NCBI GenBank assembly: GCA_019638525.1 | Contig: JAHBTO010000004.1 | Coordinates: 124,001-188,000, forward strand | Direction: 5' to 3' | Length of the DNA: 64,000 nucleotides | From: Ferruginibacter sp. | Lineage (GTDB): Bacteria; Bacteroidota; Bacteroidia; Chitinophagales; Chitinophagaceae | Part shown: positions 54,630 to 62,383 of the stretch, piece after piece | Position numbering within the stretch: position 1 is the stretch's first letter | How the letters are laid out: every line of letters begins with the position of its first letter | Program-made: the position numbers and the translations under genes | The notes under the pieces: generated by a model | What the model saw: only the letters and a program-made list of their open reading frames with translations | The model's database searches: none | Told to the model about the DNA's origin: nothing

Positions 54630-55874
54630 ATGGAATTACAAACAATAAAAAACCGTTTTGGCATCATTGGCAATTCGCCGGGGCTTAACCATGCATTAAA
54701 TGTAGCAGTGCAGGTTGCCAATACAGATTTAAGTGTTCTTATAAACGGCGAAAGCGGTGTGGGTAAAGAAGTATTTTCACAGATTATTCATTCACTAAGT
54801 GCCAGGAAACACAACCCATTTATTGCCGTAAACTGCGGTGCTATACCCGAAGGCACCATCGACTCCGAATTATTTGGCCACGAAAAAGGCTCTTTTACCG
54901 GTGCTGTTGACAGCCGCAAAGGTTATTTTGAAACAGTAAATGGTGGTACCATTTTTTTGGATGAAATTGGAGAACTGCCATTGGGTACGCAAGCCCGATT
55001 ATTACGAGTGCTTGAAGCAGGCGAATACATTCGTGTAGGCAGCAGCAAAGTGCAAAAAACCGATGTTCGGGTAATTGCTGCTACTAACAAAGAATTAATA
55101 GAACATACACAAACCAACCGGTTCAGGGAAGATCTTTACTATCGCTTAAACACAGTTCCCATAAGGGTTCCGGCATTAAGAGAGCGTAAAGAAGATATTT
55201 ATTTATTGTTTAGGAAATTTGTTACAGATTTTTCCGACCGGTATAAAGGTACGCCGGTGCAATTAGATGAAGGCGCTAAAGAAGTATTGATAAACTATCC
55301 ATGGCCGGGCAATGTAAGGGAATTGAAAAATATTGCCGAACAAATATCTGTACTTACAAAGGATAAAGTGATTAACGCAGCTACTATGAAAAGTTTTTTA
55401 CCCGAACATAACTATTCAAGGCTGCCTGTTCTTGCCAATAGCCAGGGTTCGGTAAGCCAGTCGGAGTTTGCCAATGAAAGAGAAATTCTATACAAACTCT
55501 TTTTCGACATGAAAAAGGATGTAAATGAACTTAAGAAAATGTTTTTCGACCTTTTGCAAAATCCCAATATTGCTCAATTTGCCAATCATCATGATTTAGC
55601 TCCTGTGTACGACGATCAGCAACTGGCAGCTATTAACCATGGCAAAGTTGGCATTACTGCAGCGCAACCGGTTTTTTTACAACATAATAATGGCGATGCC
55701 ATTCAGCAGCACGAAGACGTGGAAGAATCATTAAGCATTGTAGATAAGGAAAAAGAACTAATTATAAAAGCATTAAAAAAACACAGGGGCAAACGCAAAG
55801 ATGCTTCGCTTGATTTGGGCATTAGTGAACGTACATTGTACCGTAAATTAAAAGAGTATGACATTGAAGAATAA
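54630..55874 (+). CDS. Sigma-54-dependent activator without receiver domain
   Basis: The 414-residue protein starts directly with the AAA+ activator domain: Walker A GESGVGKE near residue 40, the RpoN-contact loop GSFTGA (Ser replacing the usual Ala), Walker B GGTIFLDEIGEL and DVRVIAATNKEL. A long linker precedes a C-terminal Fis-type HTH (KDASLDLGISERTLYRKLKE). There is no N-terminal receiver, GAF or PAS domain, so it would be regulated by abundance or by a partner. It lies 12 bases after miaB and overlaps lptE by 17 bases. Confidence 0.9.
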   Translation: MELQTIKNRFGIIGNSPGLNHALNVAVQVANTDLSVLINGESGVGKEVFSQIIHSLSARKHNPFIAVNCGAIPEGTIDSELFGHEKGSFTGAVDSRKGYFETVNGGTIFLDEIGELPLGTQARLLRVLEAGEYIRVGSSKVQKTDVRVIAATNKELIEHTQTNRFREDLYYRLNTVPIRVPALRERKEDIYLLFRKFVTDFSDRYKGTPVQLDEGAKEVLINYPWPGNVRELKNIAEQISVLTKDKVINAATMKSFLPEHNYSRLPVLANSQGSVSQSEFANEREILYKLFFDMKKDVNELKKMFFDLLQNPNIAQFANHHDLAPVYDDQQLAAINHGKVGITAAQPVFLQHNNGDAIQQHEDVEESLSIVDKEKELIIKALKKHRGKRKDASLDLGISERTLYRKLKEYDIEE

Positions 55875-56385
55875 GCCAATAACAGGCTGGCGGCTAATGG
55901 CAGGATTGCTGATACTGTTAATCTTTAATTTTGCCACCTGTAAATATGGCTTCCAGGATATAAGCATGGCGCCCGAAGTAAAAACTTTTAGGGTGAACTA
56001 TTTTGAAAATAAAGCCGATTATAAAAACCCGCAGTTAAGCCCTCAGTTAACTGAAAAATTAAAACAAAAAATTATTAGCACCACAAGGTTAAGGCAAACC
56101 AATGATGATGATGCACATTACGATATAAGCGGTTTTGTTTCAAGTTATTACATTAGTACAACAGGTATTAGCAATAGCTCAACAAGCCTTAACAGGTTAT
56201 CGGTAACTTTTCATCTTATTTTTAAAAACAAACTAGATGAAACAAAAAACTTTGAAACCGATATACCTTACAGTTTAGACTTTGATGCAAACCTTAGCCT
56301 TAACCAGGTAGAACAAAGAAGCGGAGAAGATATAGTGAAGAACCTTACCGACGCCATTTTTAATAAGATATTTTCAAACTGGTAA
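55858..56385 (+). CDS. LptE-family LPS-assembly protein
   Basis: The 175-residue protein has an N-terminal hydrophobic segment ending in FATCKYGF, a lipobox-like site with an unusual Thr at -1. The body (YDISGFVSSYYISTTGI and the amphipathic strands after it) resembles LptE, the lipoprotein plugging LptD in the outer membrane for LPS insertion. Identification also leans on the conserved Bacteroidetes location behind the sigma-54 activator and before secG. It overlaps the activator by 17 bases. Confidence 0.75.
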   Translation: MTLKNKPITGWRLMAGLLILLIFNFATCKYGFQDISMAPEVKTFRVNYFENKADYKNPQLSPQLTEKLKQKIISTTRLRQTNDDDAHYDISGFVSSYYISTTGISNSSTSLNRLSVTFHLIFKNKLDETKNFETDIPYSLDFDANLSLNQVEQRSGEDIVKNLTDAIFNKIFSNW

Positions 56386-56400
56386 TACCATTTTTAAAGT

Positions 56401-57192
56401 ATGTTGCAAAACCAGTCACTTTTTGAATTTTTATTTAACCGGGATTATTCGGATACCGGTAATATTGGTTTTCTTAAAGAAATTACCGGTAAACATCCAT
56501 ATTTTTCGCCGGCACAGTTTTATCTTTTACACAAAACCGAAAAAGGGAGTGATGAGTATGATAAACAAGTTTGCAAAACAAATATCCTCTTTAATAATCC
56601 GCATTGGTTACATTTTCAATTACAGCAAACCGGATCGGGGGCGACTATCAGCATTTCACAACAACACAGCAACAAAAATGCAATTACTGCAAATTCAAGT
56701 GAAGAGCCTGCAATAACAATCAACCAGGCAAAACATATTCCAACCGAAGAAATGGATAACGCATCAGAAGCAGAGATTGAACCGATGAAGATTGAACTAA
56801 AGCTTCCCGAACAAATAACCAATAGTGCAGAAGAGCTGTTATTTGAACCTATGCATGTGGTGGATTATTTTGCATCGCAGGGTATTAAACTAAATGAAGA
56901 TGCACAAACAGCAGATAAACTGGGCAGGCAAATGAAAAGCTTTACCGAGTGGCTTAAATCCATGAAGAAAGTACATGAAAGCGGCTCCCTACCCGAAACA
57001 CAAAATGATGAACTGGTACAAACATTGGCCGAAAAAAGCAATGCAGAAAACGAAGTATTAACTGTTTCTATGGCCGAAGTATATATAAAACAGGGAAAGA
57101 AAGAAAAAGCCATAGAAATATTCGAAAAATTAAGTTTGCTCAATCCTGCCAAAAGCGCTTACTTTGCAGCCAAAATTGAAAATTTAAAATAA
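56401..57192 (+). CDS. Uncharacterised protein with C-terminal TPR-like motif
   Basis: The 263-residue protein has no signal peptide. The N-terminal 90 residues are of unknown fold; the middle (about 90-150) is low-complexity and acidic. The C-terminal segment MAEVYIKQGKKEKAIEIFEK is a single TPR-like helix pair. I do not recognise the family. Its location between lptE and secG suggests a link to envelope biogenesis. The gaps to lptE and secG are 15 and 7 bases. Confidence 0.72.
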   Translation: MLQNQSLFEFLFNRDYSDTGNIGFLKEITGKHPYFSPAQFYLLHKTEKGSDEYDKQVCKTNILFNNPHWLHFQLQQTGSGATISISQQHSNKNAITANSSEEPAITINQAKHIPTEEMDNASEAEIEPMKIELKLPEQITNSAEELLFEPMHVVDYFASQGIKLNEDAQTADKLGRQMKSFTEWLKSMKKVHESGSLPETQNDELVQTLAEKSNAENEVLTVSMAEVYIKQGKKEKAIEIFEKLSLLNPAKSAYFAAKIENLK

Positions 57193-57199
57193 ACAAAAC

Positions 57200-57547
57200 A
57201 TGTTAGTCTTATTTGGGATATTAGTGATTATTGCTTCTGTGATTTTAGGAATCATAGTGTTGATACAAAATCCAAAAGGTGGTGGTTTAAGCAGCAGCTT
57301 TGGTGGTTTTGGTAACCAGATAATGGGTGTAAAACAAACTACCGATATACTTGAAAAGGGTACTTGGCTTTTTGCCGGCATCATTGGTTTATTATGCCTT
57401 ATTTCCCCGGCTTTTATACCAAAAAATGGCGAAGGAACAGCCCCCAACAAGGGATTAATTGAAAACATATCAACCAAAACCCCTGCGGCAACTACCCCTG
57501 CAGCTACCGGTACTTTGCCTACCAGCCCCGATACTTCAAAAAAATAA
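57200..57547 (+). CDS. secG: Preprotein translocase subunit SecG
   Basis: The 115-residue protein has two membrane segments (about 2-20 and 55-72) with the SecG loop QNPKGGGLSSSFGGFGNQIM in between. The C-terminus is Pro/Ala/Thr-rich and longer than in E. coli, as in other Bacteroidetes. It belongs to the SecYEG channel. It is the last gene of the miaB run, followed by a strong terminator at 57569-57595. Confidence 0.93.
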   Translation: MLVLFGILVIIASVILGIIVLIQNPKGGGLSSSFGGFGNQIMGVKQTTDILEKGTWLFAGIIGLLCLISPAFIPKNGEGTAPNKGLIENISTKTPAATTPAATGTLPTSPDTSKK

Positions 57548-57568
57548 TCTTTAATAAAATATTGACTA

Positions 57569-57595
57569 CCCCGCCGGATACAGGCGGGGTTTTTT
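57569..57595 (+). terminator. Terminator after secG
   Basis: The GC-rich stem CCCCGCC / GGCGGGG, loop GGATACA, is followed by six T. Confidence 0.93.
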
Positions 57596-57610
57596 CTTTA
57601 TTTTGCTTTT

Positions 57611-58636
57611 ATGAAAAAAAGAATAACAATATCCTTATTGTGTATAATTTTATTAGCAGCAGGATTTATAACCTGGCAATTTTTGGGCCCCACCGTATCA
57701 GCGCCTGAGGGAAAATACTTTTATATTAAAACAGGCACTGTATATGCTGATGTAAAGCAAAACCTGCTGGATGAAAAGATTATCCACAACAGTTTATTCT
57801 TTGATTTTTTATCAAACAGGATAAAATACCCGAGCCATGTAAAAGCCGGAAGATATAAAATCAATTCGGGCACCAGCCTTTACAAACTTTTACGCATGTT
57901 AAGGTCGGGTAGCCAGGCGCCTGTTAATCTTGTTATTAATAAAATAAGAACCAAAGAAGATTTGGCTCAAAAAATTGCTGCCAATTTTGAATGCGATTCG
58001 GCCAGTTTTATGAATGCATTAAATGATTCACAAACCTGGCATCAGTTTAATGTTGATAGCAACACCATTATTACATTGGTAATACCCAACACCTACAGTT
58101 TTTATTGGAACACACCTGCCAGTAAAATAATAAAGAAACTGAATGACGAAAAAATAAAGTTTTGGACGGCAGACAGACTTGCAAAAGCAAAAGCTATTAA
58201 CCTTACGCCGGAGCAGGTTTACAGCATGGCAAGCATTGTAGAAGAAGAAACCAATAAAGAAGAAGACAAAGGAAAAATTGCCAGCGTGTATATAAACAGG
58301 ATTGCTTTGGGTATGAAATTACAAGCCGACCCAACTGTAAAATTTGCAATGAAAGATTTTAAACTTACCCGTATTTTGTTCACACACCTTAATTACCCAT
58401 CACCATTTAACACTTATGTAAATACAGGGTTGCCGCCGGGACCAATTTGCACACCATCGGTAAAAACAATAGATGCTGTTTTAAATGCACCCAAAACTAA
58501 TTATTTGTATTTTGTAGCTAAACCAACCTTTGATGGCTATAGCAATTTTGCCAGCACGTATGCCGAGCACCAAATAAATGCCAAAGCTTATCAACAGGCA
58601 TTAGACAGTTTAATAAGGGCAAGAGCAAATAAGTAA
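57611..58636 (+). CDS. mltG: Endolytic transglycosylase MltG
   Basis: The 341-residue protein has one N-terminal membrane segment (about 5-25), a LysM-like region, and the YceG/MltG catalytic domain with the catalytic Glu in MASIVEEETNKEEDKGKIAS and the later LQADPTVKFA and PSPFNTYVNTGLPPGPICTP motifs. It cleaves nascent glycan strands in the periplasm, terminating peptidoglycan polymerisation. It starts 16 bases after the secG terminator and has its own short upstream region. Confidence 0.94.
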   Translation: MKKRITISLLCIILLAAGFITWQFLGPTVSAPEGKYFYIKTGTVYADVKQNLLDEKIIHNSLFFDFLSNRIKYPSHVKAGRYKINSGTSLYKLLRMLRSGSQAPVNLVINKIRTKEDLAQKIAANFECDSASFMNALNDSQTWHQFNVDSNTIITLVIPNTYSFYWNTPASKIIKKLNDEKIKFWTADRLAKAKAINLTPEQVYSMASIVEEETNKEEDKGKIASVYINRIALGMKLQADPTVKFAMKDFKLTRILFTHLNYPSPFNTYVNTGLPPGPICTPSVKTIDAVLNAPKTNYLYFVAKPTFDGYSNFASTYAEHQINAKAYQQALDSLIRARANK

Positions 58637-58722
58637 GTTATTTACAGATTGTATTAATCCCGATTGCCATAAAAGCATGAATACATGATTTATTATATTG
58701 CAGCAATAACAGTATTGAGTAC

Positions 58723-59709
58723 ATGACCAAAATAGAACGCATACTCATAACCAAAACCCCACTTGCATTTATATTAAATAAAAGCAAACACTGGTATTTA
58801 CCGGGTTTTGAGGGTGTGCCTTTGTATGATGTTGCACGATTTTTTTATAGGCAAATAAAAACTGTTGGCTTAACTGAACGGGCATCGGCTATTGCATATA
58901 ATTTTATCATGGCCATACCTCCATCATTCTTATTTTTATTTACGTTGGTGCCTAATCTTCCTTTTATAAAAAAAAGGGAAATTATGAAACAGCTCTCCCT
59001 AATCATTAAAGACATCATTCCTGCTGAAGGTTACAATAAAGACATCATAAAATTTATTGATGATACTTTTTTTCGATCGCCGGTATTTAGCTTGCTTTCG
59101 TTTGGTTTGTTACTGGCTTTGTTTTTTGCCTCCAATGCTATGATGGGATTAATGCGGTCGTTCAATAAAAATTATATTGGCTTCGAAAAAAGAAAGGGGC
59201 TTATGAACCGTTGGATAGCCATCCGCCTTACTTCGCTCATTTTTGGCCTGGTACTTGGATGCCTTATTTTACTCATCACTCAATCGGCTTTTTTAAAATG
59301 GATGGGACTTAAAAGCATTTTTTGGATAAGCCTGATTTCGTACATACGATGGATATTCATTATTGCGCTGGTGTTTTATTCCATTGCATTCATTTATAAA
59401 TATGCACCGGCTGTTCAAAAACGGTGGCGGCTAATTTCGCCCGGCGCTATCCTTGCCACTTTCCTGTGTATTATGGCTTCGCTGGGTTTTTCATATTTCG
59501 TAAATAATTTTGGCCGTTACAATGCCTTATACGGCTCTATAGGTAGCATCATCGTATTAATGGCGCTCATCTTTATTAATTCGCTGGCACTGCTTATTGG
59601 TTTTGAACTGAATGTAAGTATCAAATCCTTAAAAACCATCGCTGAAGAAAGGGAAAAACAAGAAAAAATGATGGAATCGGAGACCGGGAAAACAGGTGGT
59701 TTGTTTTAA
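58723..59709 (+). CDS. YihY/BrkB-family inner membrane protein
   Basis: The 328-residue protein has six predicted membrane segments. The family signature ASAIAYNFIMAIPPSFLFLF lies near residue 58, with NAMMGLMRSFNKNY near 136, and the second half has YALYGSIGSIIVLMALIF-like sequence (NALYGSIGS). YihY proteins were once misnamed ribonuclease BN; function remains unclear. It is probably a single gene; a TATATTG sequence lies upstream. Confidence 0.9.
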   Translation: MTKIERILITKTPLAFILNKSKHWYLPGFEGVPLYDVARFFYRQIKTVGLTERASAIAYNFIMAIPPSFLFLFTLVPNLPFIKKREIMKQLSLIIKDIIPAEGYNKDIIKFIDDTFFRSPVFSLLSFGLLLALFFASNAMMGLMRSFNKNYIGFEKRKGLMNRWIAIRLTSLIFGLVLGCLILLITQSAFLKWMGLKSIFWISLISYIRWIFIIALVFYSIAFIYKYAPAVQKRWRLISPGAILATFLCIMASLGFSYFVNNFGRYNALYGSIGSIIVLMALIFINSLALLIGFELNVSIKSLKTIAEEREKQEKMMESETGKTGGLF

Positions 59710-59868
59710 AATTTCATCGCCTTTTTAATGAAATCATTGATTTATAACTCTCTCTGTAATTAAAATCTGTACTGCCTTTTCATTCATAATTCATTAACAA
59801 AAAAGGTTAAAATAAATATTTAGATATCCTGCAATATTGTTTTACTTTTAAAAAAATATTCACCAGTT

Positions 59869-61710
59869 ATGAGAACATTTTCTACAATTCTTACCTTATT
59901 ATTTATAGCTCCATTTGGCTTGTTTGCTCAAACAGGTCCGGGTGGTGTGGGTAGTACCAACGGCTCATCTAACCTTATTTTATGGATGAATGCAAATAAT
60001 ATTGCAGGCAGCAATGGATCTACCATCACCAGTTGGGCAGATGCATCGGGCTACAACCATAATTTTACATCTGGCAATGGAGCAACGCTTAGCAAGCCTG
60101 CACAAAACGGTAATGCTGCTTTAACTTTCAATGGTACCAGTGATTATTTTGAGAGAGCATACACTGCTGCACTTTCACCAACAAACTTCACAATATTTTC
60201 GGCATGTAATGTTACTTCTAATGCAAGTTACAAAGCAATATATTCAAACCGTGATAATGATGTTATATTAGGAAATACAGCAGGTTTTATTTTATATGCC
60301 GGCCCCGCAATTGATGAATGGAGTTTTTGGACAGGAAGCACTGGCAATCCATGGGACCAAATTTTTTCGGGAGTTTCAACAGCAGGAAACTGGGCGTCAC
60401 AAATGATAAGTTTCGATAACAGTTCGGGCACTAAAGAATTATCAATGCAAAGGGGTACTGTTTATACCAATACTGGTGTAACAGTTACACCTAATGGTGC
60501 TCAACCAATGCGTATTGGTGCTGGCAATAATGAAGCAGCACCAGACTTTTATTTTGAAGGCTCCATTGGTGAAATAATTATGTACAATACAGTTTTAAAC
60601 GCTGCTCAGAAAATAATTGTAGAAAATTATCTTTCGGCAAAATATAATTATGCGCTTAATTCTGAAGATTTGTATGTACAAGACGATAATGCCAACGGCG
60701 ATTATGATTATGATGTAGCCGGAATTGGCCGTATTGATGCATCCAACCAGCATACCGATTCAAAAGGAAATGGTATAGTACGTATATTGAATGCCACCGG
60801 CCTTGATAATGACGAATTTTTACTTTGGGGCCATGATAACGGGGTGCAGCAAGCTGTTAATAACAGCGATGTTCCCGCAGGTGTAGCTTCAAGGTTTGCC
60901 AGGGTATGGCGGGTTAATGAAGTTAACACTGCGGGCTCGCCGGTTGATGTTGGCGATATAGATATGCAATGGGATTTAAGTGGATTTGGCGCTGTTACCA
61001 CATCTGACCTTCGCTTGCTGATTGATACAGATAACGATGGCTTCTTTGCCGATGAAACACCTATTGCAGGCGCTGTATCATTGGGTGGTGGTATTTATGC
61101 ATTTAACGGTGTTAGTGCAATTGCCAATAACCTTCGTTTTACATTGGCTACTACCAACCTGTTGCAAACACCATTACCTGTTACGCTTACAATGTTTAAT
61201 GCAGTACCGGTAAATAAAAACAATGTATTGGTAACCTGGCAAACATCTACTCAATTTAATAATGCATTGTTTACAGTGCAGCGTTCAAAAGATAATATTA
61301 ACTGGGAAGATGTTAAAACTATTGCAGGTGCCGGAAACTCAAACGACATTTTAAATTATGCTGTTACCGACGAAACTCCTTACAACGGTATTTCATTTTA
61401 CAGGTTAAAACAAACCGATATTAATAATGTGTACAGCTATTCTGTAATTAAAACGGTGAATCTTAATAAAACGGGTAAATTTAATGTAAATGTATATCCT
61501 AACCCGGTAGTGCAGATATTAACTATAAAAGCTGATGAAGATGAACTGCAACGGGTTTCAATTTACAATATGCAGGGGCAAGACCTATCGAAACTTGTTA
61601 CTATGCAAAAAATTAGCGCTGCCCAGGTAAATATAGATGTAAGTAATCTTAAGCCGGGCATGTACATACTTAAAACAAATTCTACCGTTCAAAAAATAAC
61701 AAAGCAATAA
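59869..61710 (+). CDS. T9SS type A cargo protein with LamG-like and DUF8202 regions
   Basis: The 613-residue exported protein has a signal peptide (about 1-20, ending GLFAQ). Residues 30-260 (ILWMNANNIAGSNGSTITSW, SDYFERAY) form a LamG/concanavalin-like region and residues about 265-430 match the DUF8202 pattern (GIGRIDASNQHTDSKGNGI). The end, from VYPNPVVQILTI to GMYILKTN, is the type A sorting domain that sends cargo through the type IX system to the surface. Function is probably adhesion or binding. Confidence 0.87.
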   Translation: MRTFSTILTLLFIAPFGLFAQTGPGGVGSTNGSSNLILWMNANNIAGSNGSTITSWADASGYNHNFTSGNGATLSKPAQNGNAALTFNGTSDYFERAYTAALSPTNFTIFSACNVTSNASYKAIYSNRDNDVILGNTAGFILYAGPAIDEWSFWTGSTGNPWDQIFSGVSTAGNWASQMISFDNSSGTKELSMQRGTVYTNTGVTVTPNGAQPMRIGAGNNEAAPDFYFEGSIGEIIMYNTVLNAAQKIIVENYLSAKYNYALNSEDLYVQDDNANGDYDYDVAGIGRIDASNQHTDSKGNGIVRILNATGLDNDEFLLWGHDNGVQQAVNNSDVPAGVASRFARVWRVNEVNTAGSPVDVGDIDMQWDLSGFGAVTTSDLRLLIDTDNDGFFADETPIAGAVSLGGGIYAFNGVSAIANNLRFTLATTNLLQTPLPVTLTMFNAVPVNKNNVLVTWQTSTQFNNALFTVQRSKDNINWEDVKTIAGAGNSNDILNYAVTDETPYNGISFYRLKQTDINNVYSYSVIKTVNLNKTGKFNVNVYPNPVVQILTIKADEDELQRVSIYNMQGQDLSKLVTMQKISAAQVNIDVSNLKPGMYILKTNSTVQKITKQ

Positions 61711-61725
61711 AATTATTTAGCAGAA

Positions 61726-61768
61726 AAGAAAATCCCCGGATAATTGAAAATATTCCAGGGATTTTTTT
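61726..61768. terminator. Bidirectional terminator between T9SS cargo and thioredoxin genes
   Basis: The imperfect stem AAATCCC.GGA / TTCC.GGGATTT ends in a T-run; on the other strand an A/T-rich flank also follows. Confidence 0.75.
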
Positions 61769-61784
61769 AGCATTTATGCAAATA

Positions 61785-62351
61785 TTATTTGCTTTCGTTT
61801 TGCCTGAACCGCTTTGCAATAATGGCAAGTTGCGAAGCAGTAAGTGAAGTAGTTTTTTTAAGAATAGCAATAAATTTTTCAACTTCCTTTTCAGTGGCGG
61901 GGCAACCAATATTTTGACCCTTAACAGTTCCATCGGCCATTGTAACTTTTTCCTGCGAATCGTATAAAAGTTTTGCATCTTTATCCAACACCACCCAATA
62001 AGGGAGGCCCATATCCTTGCCATTATATTTTTCCATCATCTCTTTGCCACCTGCGTTTTCGAGGTTTTCTTTACCCTTGCTTTCCATTACGGTGATGTGT
62101 TCAATAATAAAATTATCATCAAACAATTTTTTGCATACTTCATCATTTAATGCTGCATCCATCCTGTGACACCATCCGCACCACGATGCATGAAAGATAA
62201 GCAGCACTTTCTTATTTTGATTGCCAGCATCTGTAACTGCTTTTTTTAAAACTACATTGGCAGCCGGTACGGTTGATTGTGCCTGTATGGTAAAGTTTAA
62301 AAAGAAAAAGCCTGCAATAAGCAAAAAGTTTTTTTTCATATTCAATTTCAT
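61785..62351 (-). CDS. Exported thioredoxin-fold protein
   Basis: The 188-residue protein has a signal peptide (about 1-25, ending TIQAQ) and a thioredoxin fold with the redox motif WCGWC (Cys58, Cys61) followed by HRMDAALND. A cis-Pro-like region is GLPYWVVLDKDA. It resembles the thioredoxin_7/DsbD-gamma-like group acting in the periplasm. The WCGWC centre differs from the WCGPC of classical thioredoxin. The start may also be the second ATG at 62339. It lies between two secreted-protein genes. Confidence 0.88.
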   Translation of the reverse strand: MKLNMKKNFLLIAGFFFLNFTIQAQSTVPAANVVLKKAVTDAGNQNKKVLLIFHASWCGWCHRMDAALNDEVCKKLFDDNFIIEHITVMESKGKENLENAGGKEMMEKYNGKDMGLPYWVVLDKDAKLLYDSQEKVTMADGTVKGQNIGCPATEKEVEKFIAILKKTTSLTASQLAIIAKRFRQNESK

Positions 62352-62383
62352 AAGTTGAGATTAATTTTATAAGTAAAAATAAA

